This document shows positions 1-10,022 of a stretch of DNA of 64,000 bases, piece by piece. Origin of the DNA: Delphinapterus leucas (lineage: Eukaryota > Chordata > Mammalia > Artiodactyla > Monodontidae). The notes under the pieces were generated by a model. That model saw only the letters and a program-made list of their open reading frames with translations, was not told the origin of the DNA and ran no database searches. The first letter of the stretch is position 1. Each line of letters starts with the position of its first letter. The stretch is from contig NW_022098095.1 in assembly GCF_002288925.2 (NCBI RefSeq), forward strand, positions 700,785-764,784. The letters run 5' to 3'. A program made the position numbers and the translations under genes.

Positions 1-29
1 TGAAATTCACATTATATAATTTAAAATCC

Positions 30-1002
30 TTTTTTTTTAAACATCTTTATTGGAGTATAATTTCTTTACAATGGTGTGTTAGTTTCTGCTTTATAACAAA
101 GTGACTCAGTCATACATATACATATGTTCCCATATCTCTTCCCTCTTGCGGCTCCCTCCCTCCCACCCTCCCTATCCCACCCCTCTAGGTGGTCACAAAG
201 CACCGAGCTGATCTCCCTGTGCTGTGCGGCTGCTTCCCACTAGCTATCTATTTTACGTTTGGTAGTGTATATATGTCCATGCCACTCTCTCACTTTGTCA
301 CAGCTTACACTTTGCCCTCCCCATATCCTCAAGTCCATTCTCTGGTAGGTCTGTGTCTTTATTCCTGTCTTACCCCTAGGTTCTTCATGACTTTTTTTTT
401 TTCTTAGATTCCATATATATGTGTTAGCATACGGTATTTTTCTCTTTCTGACTTACTTCACTCTGTATGACAGACTCTAGGTCCATCCACCTCAGTACAA
501 ATAACTCAATTTCATTTCTTTTTATGGCTGAGCAATATTCCATTGTATATATGTGCCACATCTTCTTTATCCCTTCATCCGATGATGGACACTTAGGTTG
601 CTTCCATGTCCTGGCTATTGTAAATAGAGCTGCAATGAACATTTTGGTACATGACTGTTTTTGAATTATGGTTTTCTCAGGGTATATGCCCAGTAGTGGG
701 ATTGCTGGGTCATATGGTAGTTCTATTTGTAGTTTTTTAAGGAACCTCCATACTGTTCTCCATAGTGGCTGTATCAATTTACATTCCCACCAGCAGTGCA
801 AGAGTGTTCCCTTTTCTCCACACCCTCTCCAGCATTTATTGTTTCTAGATTTTTTGATGATGGCCATTCTGACTGGTGTGAGTTGATATTTCATTGTAGT
901 TTTGATTTGCATTTCTCTAATGATTAATGATGTTGAGCATTCTTTCATGTGTTTATTGGCAGTCTGTATATCTTCTTTGGAGAAATGTCTATTTAGGTCT
1001 TC
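30..1002 (-). mobile_element. L1 3' fragment (A1), cut by assembly gap
   Basis: This is the 3' end of a LINE-1 on the minus strand. A T-run at 30-38 is the poly(A) tail, followed by the 3' UTR and the C-terminal end of ORF2. The ORF at 424-948 contains ORF2 C-terminal signatures such as [20 protein letters not shown] and [21 protein letters not shown]. It is nearly identical to the L1 at 47941-48956 and shares its subfamily markers, for example SRNN where the next block has STNN. It runs into a run of N at 1003, so its 5' end is unknown. It is not a host gene. Confidence 0.93.
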
Positions 1003-1102
1003 NNNNNNNNNNNNNNNNNNNNNNNNNNNNNNNNNNNNNNNNNNNNNNNNNNNNNNNNNNNNNNNNNNNNNNNNNNNNNNNNNNNNNNNNNNNNNNNNNN
1101 NN
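1003..1102. other. assembly gap, 100 N
   Basis: Exactly 100 unknown bases, which is a conventional placeholder for a gap of unknown size. The L1 sequence on the right restarts about 165 bases earlier in L1 coordinates than where the left side stopped. The two sides are therefore not one continuous element. Confidence 0.98.
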
Positions 1103-2212
1103 ATTGTTTGTAGATTTTTTTTTTTTTTTTTTTGTGGTACACGGGCCTCTCACTGTTGTGGCCTCTCTCGTTGTGGAGCACAGGCTCCGGATGCGCAGGC
1201 TCAGCGGCCATGGCTTACAGGCCCAGCCGCTACGCAGCATGTGGGATCCTCCTGGACGGGGGCGCGAACCCGCGTCCCCTGCATCGGCAGGCGGTCTCTC
1301 AACCACTGCGCCACCAGGGAAGCCCAATTGTTTGTAGGTTTTTTGATTATGGCCATTCTGACTGGTGTGAGATGATATCTCGTTGTAATTTTGATTTGCA
1401 TTTCTCTAATGATTAATGATGTTGATCATTCTTTCATGTGTTTGTTGCCAATCTGTATATCTTCTTTGGAGAAATGTCTATTTAGGTCTTCTGCCCATTT
1501 TTGGATTGGGTTGTTTGTTGTTTTGTTATTGAGCTGCATGAGCTGCTTGTAAATTTTGGAGATTAATCCTTTGTCAGTTGCTTCATTTGCAAATATTTTC
1601 TCCCATTCTGAGGGTTGTCTTTTCGTCATGTTTATGGTTTCCTTTGCTGTGCAAAAGCTTTTAAGTTTCATTAGGTTCCATTTGTTTACTTTTGTTTTTA
1701 TTTCCATTTCTCTAGGAGGTGGGTCAAAAAGGATCTTGCTGTGATTTATGTCATAGAGTGTTCTGCCTATGTTTTCCTCTAAGAGTTTGATAGTTTCTGG
1801 CCTTACATTTAGGTCTTTAATCCATTTTGAGCTTATTTTTGTGTATGGTGTTAGGGAGTGTTCTAATCTCATACTTTTACATGTACCTGTCCAGTTTTCC
1901 CAGCACCACTTATTGAAGAGGCTGTCTTTTCTCCACTGTATATTCTTGACTCCTTTATCAAAGATAAGGTGACCATATGTGCATGGGTTTATCTCTGGGC
2001 TTTCTATCCTGTTCCATTGATCTATATTTCTGTTTCTGTGCCAGTACCATGCTGTCTTGATTACTGTAGCTTTGTAGTGTAGTCTGAAGTCAGGGAGCCT
2101 GATTCCTCCAGCTCCATTTTTTGTTCTCAAGGTTGCTTTGGCTATTCGGGGTCTTTTGTGTTTCCATACAAATTGTGAAATTTTTTGTTCTAGTTCTGTG
2201 TAAAATCCATTT
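1103..2212 (-). mobile_element. L1 ORF2 fragment (A2), 5'-truncated, with SINE inside
   Basis: Minus-strand L1 covering the ORF2 C-terminal half. The translation at 1426-2244 includes the ORF2 hallmarks [40 protein letters not shown] and [15 protein letters not shown]. Homology to other L1 copies in the window stops near 2210, which I take as the 5' truncation. A SINE at 1115-1325 interrupts it. Its 3' end is lost in the gap. Confidence 0.9.
1115..1325 (-). mobile_element. CHR-type tRNA-derived SINE inside L1
   Basis: Minus-strand SINE with its poly(A) (T-run) at 1115-1133 and its tRNA-related head ending at 1325. The A/B-box part is visible near 1255-1300 (GCGAACCCGCGTCCCC). It is flanked by attgtttgtag on the left (1103) and attgtttgtag on the right (from 1327), a duplication of the L1 target. 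It lies at the same L1 position as the SINE at 7322-7530. Confidence 0.92.
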
Positions 2213-2314
2213 TTGAAGAATGACCCATGGCATTTAGAAAACACAATCCAGGAACAAATTTTGCTGTAACTTTTCTGAAAGTTTGGGGCTTATGGTGTTA
2301 AGTTTCATTGGCTT

Positions 2315-3271
2315 TGTTACCAAATGCAAGTCCCTGTGTCTGACATGCAGTGAGGCCAAACAATACCAAAACGTTGGAGTTTGGAGCACAGAAAGGTTTA
2401 TTGCAGGGCCATGCAAGGAGATGGGTGGCTTATACCTTAAAAACCCCGAACTCCCTGAAAGCTTTCAGCAAAGCCCTTTATAGGAAAGGTGAGGGAGGGT
2501 CATGGTTAGTTGTTGCAAATGTCTTGGTGTCAGATTCTTTGTTCTTGAGTCAGGTCATGGTCAGGTCACGATGTTCCTGTAAACCTCCACCAAAATAAAC
2601 AGTATTCTGTGTTCTGACAAGGGCAAGGTCCCAAGGCTCTACTTTCATCCTCTGAGGTCCAGGCCTGGCCAAGAGGAGGGGTCCCTGCATGAGCCGGTTA
2701 CCCTTCCGGGGAGCGTTTGTCCAGCACCCAGTCTGAGTCCTCCCGCCAGTGCCCAGCCCCGGCTGAGGAGGCAGATCTCAGCTGGCGGAACCCTTAGGGC
2801 CAGGTCCCCAGACCCTGCCCAGCCGTCATCACTGAGGAAGCCAGGTGCCCAGGACCCAACTGGCCCTCTGACTCCTCAGGGCACCCAAACAGTGGCCGGG
2901 ACCCATGGAGATGTCACCGCCCTTTGGTCGAGGAGGTGGGGATGGGGGAGAGATTCGTTGCTGCTTCCAGGCCTGGGCCTGGCCAGTGGGTGGCTTTGGC
3001 GAGTGCTCTGGAGCTCTGCGGGACATAGCCCTCAGCCTGTCCCTGGGCCTCCCAGCTCACCCGCCAGGCCCGAAGCCAGAGGGCCTGGAGGGCCCGAGGG
3101 AGAAGGACGCGATCCACCTCTCACTGCACTCTCTGCCATGAGGACCACTGTGAGGCTGACTGTTGGCAGAGCGGGACCTCTAACCGCCAAGCCAACGGTC
3201 ATGCTAAAGGCCGCGTACCTGCCCCACTTTCCATCTCCCTCATGTCCATCTGTTTAGTTTGGGTCCTTACA
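2315..3271 (-). mobile_element. solo-LTR-like element of an endogenous retrovirus
   Basis: A roughly 957-bp GC-rich block with LTR anatomy when read on the minus strand. It starts with TGTAAGG at 3271 and ends with GGTAACA at 2315. A TATAAA-like box lies near 2471-2476 and an AATAAA signal near 2397-2402, spaced like a U3-R-U5 layout. The flanks ggctt (2310-2314) and gtctt (3272-3276) could be an imperfect 5-bp TSD. No gag, pol or env reading frames sit beside it, so it would be a solo LTR. The family is not assigned. Confidence 0.55.
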
Positions 3272-4633
3272 GTCTTAGGGGAATTAGACCTATCATTTCC
3301 TAGTGATGAAGATAAGAAGACTATAATACTATAAACTAGTCTTCTGTTTCCAGATCAATGATGGGATTGCAAGGATTGGTGCTTCATGGTAATGTAGCTG
3401 TGAAATGTCAAAACACAAACTGCGCAACATAAAATGTAACATTTGTTTAATTCAGACTGAACAAGAGTATAAACCACTTCCATTTCTTGATCTAATGATG
3501 AGAGGTTTACAGGGCTGCGGACTCCCTACCCAAGAGACTCCTCTATACTACTGAAAATTTGACTATTAGAGATAAATTTCATTGGGTCTTCGAGGTTCAT
3601 AGACTTTTGAAGTGTTCAAGGGTCCTCCATTAATAGAGATACGTATCAGTGTTCTCTTAGAGGGAATTAGTTGACAGTTCAGAGCTCTGAAGGTACGGAG
3701 CAGACATTCATGGACATGTGGGAGTAGGGTTGTGGTTAGGGAAGTGTGGAAGTAAGGAGGGGAGTGGAAAGTGGAACCATAAACAAACTTTTAATAATCC
3801 ACAATAACCCAAGGCAGGCACTGTTCTCTTCTGTTATTTATAAAGACTGTAGCATTATCTATTACTGTACAAAGGATTGTTTTTTTAAAAGTTTTTTTCC
3901 CCTTATATTGATGGGAGGTATATTATAGATCTGGTATATTTTTCTGGGATTCTTCAACATGTTGTTAAGAAAATCTGTCCTAGTCTCAGACCAGTCTCTC
4001 AGCTTTTGTTTGGAAAATATGGAAACCATACTTTAAAAAAAAATTGAGGTGACTGATCAACAAAAGTGTGGAATATTTTAAAAAACTGGGGCATCTTATC
4101 AACAAAAGCTTGAAATTAAAAAAGTGTTGATACTTAATTCCTCATTTATTTTACTGCAAATGGAAACATTTATACTTTAAAAAGTTAATCTGTTCCTTAG
4201 TATTTCCGTACCATTTTAACAATATGAGATGGGAAATTAAACGTCTCAGTGTGGCCATAAAATTTGCTCAGGAAACTAAGAAAAATCACAAATATTATTT
4301 AAATCAGAGATTTACTGAAACACTAAATGAAGATTCTGTTCTACAGATTGCTTAATGATTAGTAATCGAACGCATTGAAAAGGATAAAGCACTTAAACAT
4401 GAAGCAGTGATCCTATACAGTCTTTCCCCATTACTTTTAGTGAGTATGGAGCCGTTTTAGCTGAATAGAAATAACTGTTCAATCCAGACTTTGTTGGAAG
4501 GTTTCCTTAAAGAACCTGGCAAAAAATTTACAAAGGATGCCAAACAACCATTTTTGTCCTTACATGAGTTCTCGCAATAGATTTCTTGTGTAGTCTTCAT
4601 AATGGACTGAGCTATATTTGCATATGGATATGT
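3272..4633. other. non-coding stretch left of TEX50
   Basis: AT-rich unique-looking sequence. I looked for ANKRD45 ankyrin-repeat exons on the plus strand and for further TEX50 exons on the minus strand and saw none. The short ORF at 3746-3928 has no recognisable domain. Confidence 0.6.
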
Positions 4634-4840
4634 CTAGTATCCTCTGGCTCCTTCTCCTTCACTCTTCTTCCCCTTTAGTTTTTGGTGCTTGACTTTCTTA
4701 GCTGGAGGATGATGGGACACCTCATTCAGGTACTTGGTGATCATTGATGTTGTGGCCACCGGTCTGCAGAGTATTTGGTCAATGTCATAGATGGGCTGGC
4801 TTTCTAGATCATTACCAGCTGTATCTAAGGAGGCTTGTTT
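4634..4840 (-). CDS. TEX50: TEX50 exon 2 (terminal coding exon)
   Basis: The minus strand has an acceptor (pyrimidine-rich, ending CTGAAG) just above 4840. An open phase-0 frame of 68 codons follows, ending in TAG at 4634-4636. The translation begins [19 protein letters not shown] and ends rich in Lys/Gly/Glu ([11 protein letters not shown]). It joins exon 1 in frame, giving a protein of 176 residues, close to the 177 I remember for human TEX50. No frameshift or stop interrupts it. The exon is too short to stand out alone. The call rests on the splice phase, the family match from memory and the synteny. Confidence 0.82.
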   Translation of the reverse strand, partial: KQASLDTAGNDLESQPIYDIDQILCRPVATTSMITKYLNEVSHHPPAKKVKHQKLKGKKSEGEGARGY

Positions 4841-5760
4841 CTTCAGTTAAAAGGAGAAAAAAAATATTAGAGATTTTTTTATTACTGTAGTTCAAATTAA
4901 ATTTGTTTTCTGGATATATACACTTAAACTCCAAATACCACATGTTAGTTATTTATGCAAAGAAAAAGTTACTGTAGATGAAAGGTATAAATGCAGAAGA
5001 AATGCTCTTTTTTATATGCCCTTGTATAAGGTTATAGCGATCATTATCACCATCGGCAAACATTTAATAAGTACTTTCTGTGATCAGAGCATTCTGCTGG
5101 GAGGAATTATTTGAATATTAGTAAAATATTTTCCTTTACTAAACAACCTTAAGGTATAATGTGATAAAGTCATAGTCATTTTATAAATATCTAATTGTTG
5201 TGAAGGTCAATGAGCTTTTAAGATTGCCTCAAAATACGGTGTCACTGGCAAAGTGGGAAATTAGTTTAAGAGTGCTATTTTCCAGAAAGTTATACTAAAA
5301 TTAGAAATTAGTTTGCAGTCCATTAAAAAAACACATGCCGACTTTTGTATACTTAGCTTTCTTAGACAGATCGGGAAGGGATCTAACAAAATGTCGTTCC
5401 ATATCCTTAATTTTATGGATCAGGCAGCTGAGAAAGATACAATGACTTACCTAAGGGCCCAGACAGATACCTTCACTTCCTATGCATTCTATTCACTGTA
5501 GCTCACTACTTTCTTGGTGTGTTTCGTAACTTAAAATAATCTATCTAAAATTAATAGGTTATTTTAAGGACCTTCTAATTGAGTACACCTTTGCTGAACC
5601 CCTGACACATGCAAGAAACTGCTACATGCTGGGGATGAATGGTGGAAATTGGGGAGGTTATGAAGAAGAATAAGACATGGTTCTTTCTCTCAAAGAAGAT
5701 GATAATCTTATCTTTTAAACTCTTTGATAGTCTATATTATTATTTGCATCACTAATTCAC
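4841..5760 (-). other. TEX50 intron with a MIR-like relic
   Basis: A 920-bp intron running from the donor GTGAAT (5760 downwards) to the acceptor at 4841-4846. About 5045-5200 resembles an old minus-strand MIR SINE (aataagtactttctgtgat...aaacaacctta). The short plus-strand ORF at 5313-5501 is not supported as a gene. Confidence 0.55.
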
Positions 5761-6084
5761 CTTTTTTTTGTGTTTCTTCCATTTCACCCACAGGTAATGA
5801 GCAGATAAAACAGACAGGATTGAAAAGAGAACTTGTACTAAAATATAAATAAGATGTAAAAGACACTGAAATATATCCATACTAGCAAAATTGCAGCATA
5901 GTTTGTTCAGAGGGTAAGGTAGACGGTGAGATGGAGAAGGCTTAACTTTCAAATGATGCGTTTCTTCTGGAAAAATCTCCCATCCAACCTTTGTCCAGGT
6001 AGTGCCATCACAAATGCAGAAGCTCTCCCTGAAGAAGCAGATAAACAACAGAGGAAAAATCAGGGATAGTCCTTGAGAAGGCAT
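5761..6084 (-). CDS. TEX50: TEX50 exon 1, small secreted or membrane testis protein
   Basis: The ATG at 6082-6084 opens a 108-codon exon ending at a donor AAAAAG|GTGAAT (5761/5760). Residues 7-22 ([16 protein letters not shown]) form a hydrophobic signal-peptide-like N-terminus. A Cys/Trp-containing segment follows ([18 protein letters not shown], 24-41), then a second hydrophobic helix at about 71-95 and a Lys-rich stretch (KWKKHKKK). I recognise it as TEX50 (testis expressed 50). Its molecular function is not known to me. It lies on the strand opposite ANKRD45, as it does in human from memory. The frame runs on two codons past the donor, which I exclude because splicing to 4840 keeps phase 0 and gives the expected length. 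An N-terminal signal plus one helix suggests a secretory-pathway membrane protein (inference). Confidence 0.85.
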
Positions 6085-6484
6085 CTTTCTTTCTCAAATG
6101 GAAAAAGCATTTATAGTCAAAAATTGGTTACAGAGAGAGCAGAAATGCCCTGAGTATTAGTTAACATGGTGTTCCAGTCAAAGCACTGAAGATACTTTTA
6201 CTAGTCAGCAAAATATACACTGATGATCACTGTAACATCATCAGTCATAGTGATTCAGGGATAAATTCAGTGATGTCATAGAGAACCACACTGGACTGAA
6301 AAGGTGTTGCCTAGCCAATCACCTTGGATTTCTTAGGAACACTTTTTCTTGTTTTTTTCCAGAATAGTTTGAGCCTCTTCAGTTTTCTGAAAAACAAATA
6401 CCTTACTAATATTTTGCTAGCTAATAAATTTAAATTGTAATTATCTTAATAGAATTTCATGGAAACAACTTACCTATATCCTTT
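6085..6484. other. TEX50 5' flank
   Basis: About 400 bp of AT-rich sequence between the TEX50 start and the next L1. A promoter or 5' UTR of TEX50 would lie here on the minus strand, but I see no clear TATA box or CpG cluster. Confidence 0.5.
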
Positions 6485-7321
6485 CCAACCCTTTTTTTTT
6501 TTACATCTTTATTGGACTATAATTGCTTTACAATGGTGTGTTAGTTTCTGCTGTATAACAAAGTGAATCAGCTATATGTATACATATATCCTCCCAAATC
6601 CCCTACCTCTGCATCTCCCTCCCACCCTCCCTATCCCATCCCTCTAGGTGGTCACAAAGCATGGAGCTGATCTCCCTGTGCTATGCGGCTGCTTCCCACT
6701 AGCTATCTATTTTACATTTGGTAGTGTATATATGTCCATGCCACTCTCTCACTTCGTCCCAGCTTACCTTTCCCCTCCCAGTGTACTCAAGTTCATTCTC
6801 TATGTCTGTGTCTTTATTCCTGTCCTGCCCCTAGGTTCTTCAGCACCATTTTTTTTTTTAAGATTCCATATATATGTGTTAGCGTACAGTATTTGTTTTT
6901 CTCTTTCTGACTTATTTCACTCTGTATGATAGACTCTAGGTCCACCTCACTACAAATAACTGAATTTCGTTTCTTTTTATGGCTGAGCAAAATTCCATTG
7001 TGTATATGTGCCACATCTTCTTTATCGATTCATCGGATCTTTGTCCATCCATGTTGATGGATAGTTAGGTTGCTTCCATGTCCTGGCTATTGTAAATAGC
7101 GCTGTAATGAACATTGTGGTGCATGACTCTTTTTGAATTGTGATTTTTTCAGGTTATAGGCCCAGTAGGGGGATTGCTGGGTCATATGGTAGTTCTATTT
7201 TTAGTTTTTTAAGGCACTTCCATACTGTTCTCCATAGTGGCTGTATCAATTTACATTCCCGCCAACAATGCAAGAGGGTTCCCTTTTCTCCACACCCCCT
7301 CCAGCATTTATTGTTTGTAGA

Positions 7322-7530
7322 TTTTTTTTTTTTTTTTTTGCGGTACGTGGGCCTCTCACTGTTGTGGCCTCTCCTGTTGCGGAGCACAGGCTCGGACGCG
7401 CAGGCTCAGCGGCCATGGCTTATGGGCCTAGCCGCTCCACGGCATGTGGGATCTTCCCGGACCGGGGCACGAACCCGTGTCCCCTGCATCGGCAGGCGGA
7501 CTCTCAACCACTGCGCCACCAGGGAAGCCC
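7322..7530 (-). mobile_element. CHR-type SINE inside L1 ORF2
   Basis: Minus-strand SINE with its T-run at 7322-7339 and its tRNA-like head ending at 7530. The duplicated target attgtttgtagatttttt flanks it on both sides. It occupies the same base of L1 ORF2 (between [10 protein letters not shown] and KCWRGCG in the protein) as the SINE at 1115-1325. Confidence 0.93.
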
Positions 7531-9707
7531 AATTGTTTGTAGATTTTTTGATGATGGCCATTCTGACTGGTATGAGGTGATACCTCATTGTAGTTTTGAT
7601 TTGCATTTCTCTAATGATTACTGATGTTGAGCATCTTTTCATGTGTTTGTTAGCAATCTGTATATATTCTTTGGAGAAATGTCTATTTAGGTCTTCTGCC
7701 CAGTTTTGGATTGGGTTGTTCGTTTTTTTTGATATTGAGCTGCATGAGCTGCTTGTATATTTTGGAAACTAATCCTTTGTCAGTTGCTTCATTTGCAAAT
7801 ATTTTCTCCCATTCTGAGGGTTGTCTTTTCATCATGTTTACAGTTTCCTTTGCTGTGCAAAAGCTTTTAAGTTTCATTAGGTCCATTTGTTTATTTTTAT
7901 TTCCATTTCTCTAGGAGGTGGGTCAAAAAAGATCTGTGATTTTTGTCATAGAGTGTTCTGCCTATGTTTTCCTCTAAGAATTTGTTAGTGTCTGGCCTTA
8001 CATTTAGGTCTTTAACCCATTTTGAGTTTATTTTTGTGTATGGTGTTAGGGAGTGTTCTAATTTCATTCCTTTACATGTAGCTGTCCAGTTTTCCCAGCA
8101 CCACTTATTGAAGAGGCTGTCTTTTCTCCATTGTGTATTCTTGCCTCCTTTATCAAGATAAGTTGACATATGTGCGTAGATTTATCTCTGGGCTTTCTAT
8201 CCTGTTCCATTGATCTATATTTCTGTTTTTGTGCCAGTACTATACTGTCTTGATTCCTGTAGCTTTGTAGTATAGTCTGAAGTCAAGGAGCCTGATTCCT
8301 CCAGCTCCGTTTTTCTTTATCAAGATTGCTTGGGCTATTCAGGATCTTTTGTGTTTCCTTACAAATTGTAAATTTTTGGTTCTAGTTCTGTGAAAAATGC
8401 CATTGGTAGTTTGATAGGGATTGCACTGAATCTGTAGATTGCTTTGGGTAGTATAGTCATTTTTACAATGTTGATTCTTCCAATCCAAGAACATGGTATA
8501 TGTCTCCATCTGTTTGTATCATCTTTAATTTCTTTCATCAGTGTCTTATAGTTTTCTGCATACAGATCTTTTGTGTCCTTGGGTAGGTTTATTCCTAGGT
8601 ATTTTATTCTTTTTGTTGCAGTGGTAAATGGGAGTGTTACCTTAATTTCTCTTTCAGATTTTTCATCATTAGTGTATAGGAATGCAAGAGATTTCTGTGC
8701 ATTAATTTTGTATCCTGCAACTTTACCAAATTCATTGATTAGCTCTAGTAGTTTTCTGGTAGCATCTTTAGGATTCTCTATGTATAGTATCATGTTATCT
8801 GAAAACAGTGACAGTTTTATTTCTTCTTTTCCGATTTGGATTCCTTTTATTTCTTTTTCTTCTCTGATTGCTGTGGCTAAAACTTCCAAAACTATGTTGA
8901 ATAAGAGAGGTGAGAGTGGGCAACCTTGTCTTGTTGTTGGTCTTAGTGGAAATGCTTTCAGTTTTTCACCATTGAGAACAATGTTGGCTGTGGGTTTGTC
9001 ATGTATGGCCTTTATTATGTTTAGGTAAGTTCCCTCTATGCCTACTGGAGGGTTTTTATCATAAATGGGTGTTGAATTTTGTCAGAAGCTTCTTCTGCAT
9101 CTATTGAGATTATCATACGGTTTTTCTCCTTCCATTTGTTAATATGGTGTATCACATTGATTGATTTGCGTATGTTAAAGAATCCTTCCATTCCTGGGAT
9201 AAACCCCACTTGATCATGGTGTATGATCCTTTTAATGTTCTGTTGGACTCTGTTTGCTAGTATTTTGTTGAAGATTTTTGCATCTATGTTCATCAGTGAT
9301 ATTGGCCTGTATTTTTCTTTCTTTGTAACATCTTTGTCCGGTTTTGGTATCAGGGTGATGGTGGCCTCATAGAATGAGTTTGGGAGTGTTCCTCCATCTG
9401 CTATATTTTGGAAGAGTTTGAGAAGGATAGGTGTTAGCTCTTCTCTAAATGTTTGATAGAATTCGCCTGTGAAGCCACCTGGTCCTGGGCTTTTGTTTGT
9501 TGGAAGATATTTAATCACAGTTTCAATTTCATTACTTGTGACCGGTCTGTTTTTATTTTCTATTTCTTCCTGGTTAAGTTTTGGAAGGTTATGCTTTTCT
9601 AAGAATTCGTCCATTTCTTCCAGGTGTCAATTTTATTGGCATATAGCTGCTTGTAGTATTCTCTCATGATCCTTTGTATTTGTGCAGTGTCAGTTGTTAC
9701 TTCTTTT

Positions 9708-10022
9708 TTTTAAAATTTATTTTATTTTATTTATTTTAATTTTGGCTGCATTGGGTCTTCGTTGCTGCACACGGGTTTTCTCTGGTTGCGGTGAGCGGGG
9801 GCTACTCTTTGTTGTGGTGCACAGGCTTCTCATTGTGGTGGCTTCTCTTGTTGGGAGCACGGGCTCTAGGTGTGCGGGCTCAGTAGTTGTGGCTCACGGG
9901 CTCTAGAGCACAGGCTCTGTAGTTGCTCCGCAGCATGTGGGATCTTCTCGGATTAGGGCTCGAACCCATGTGTCCTGCATTGGCAGGGGGATTCTTAACC
10001 ACTGTGCCACCAGGGAAGCCCC
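9708..10022 (-). mobile_element. longer CHR/Bov-tA-like SINE in L1
   Basis: Minus-strand tRNA-derived SINE of about 315 bp, older and longer than the roughly 200-bp type. The direct repeat tgttacttctttt at its left edge (from 9695) and right edge (10023) is the TSD. The head ends in the typical ccaccagggaagcccc. Confidence 0.88.

Noticed and set aside
1115..1325. tRNA gene (A/B-box-like sequence)
   Set aside because: The tRNA-like part belongs to CHR SINEs found more than ten times in the window with poly(A) tails and TSDs. It cannot fold as a complete tRNA with an acceptor stem.
2829..3257. GC-rich overlapping ORFs on both strands
   Set aside because: They fall inside the LTR-like block, have no domain, and are open on both strands because of base composition.
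8359..9614. Long ORFs with reverse-transcriptase-like sequence
   Set aside because: These are L1 ORF2 pieces on the minus strand, not a domesticated gene. They have frameshifts and lie within an element bounded by a TSD.
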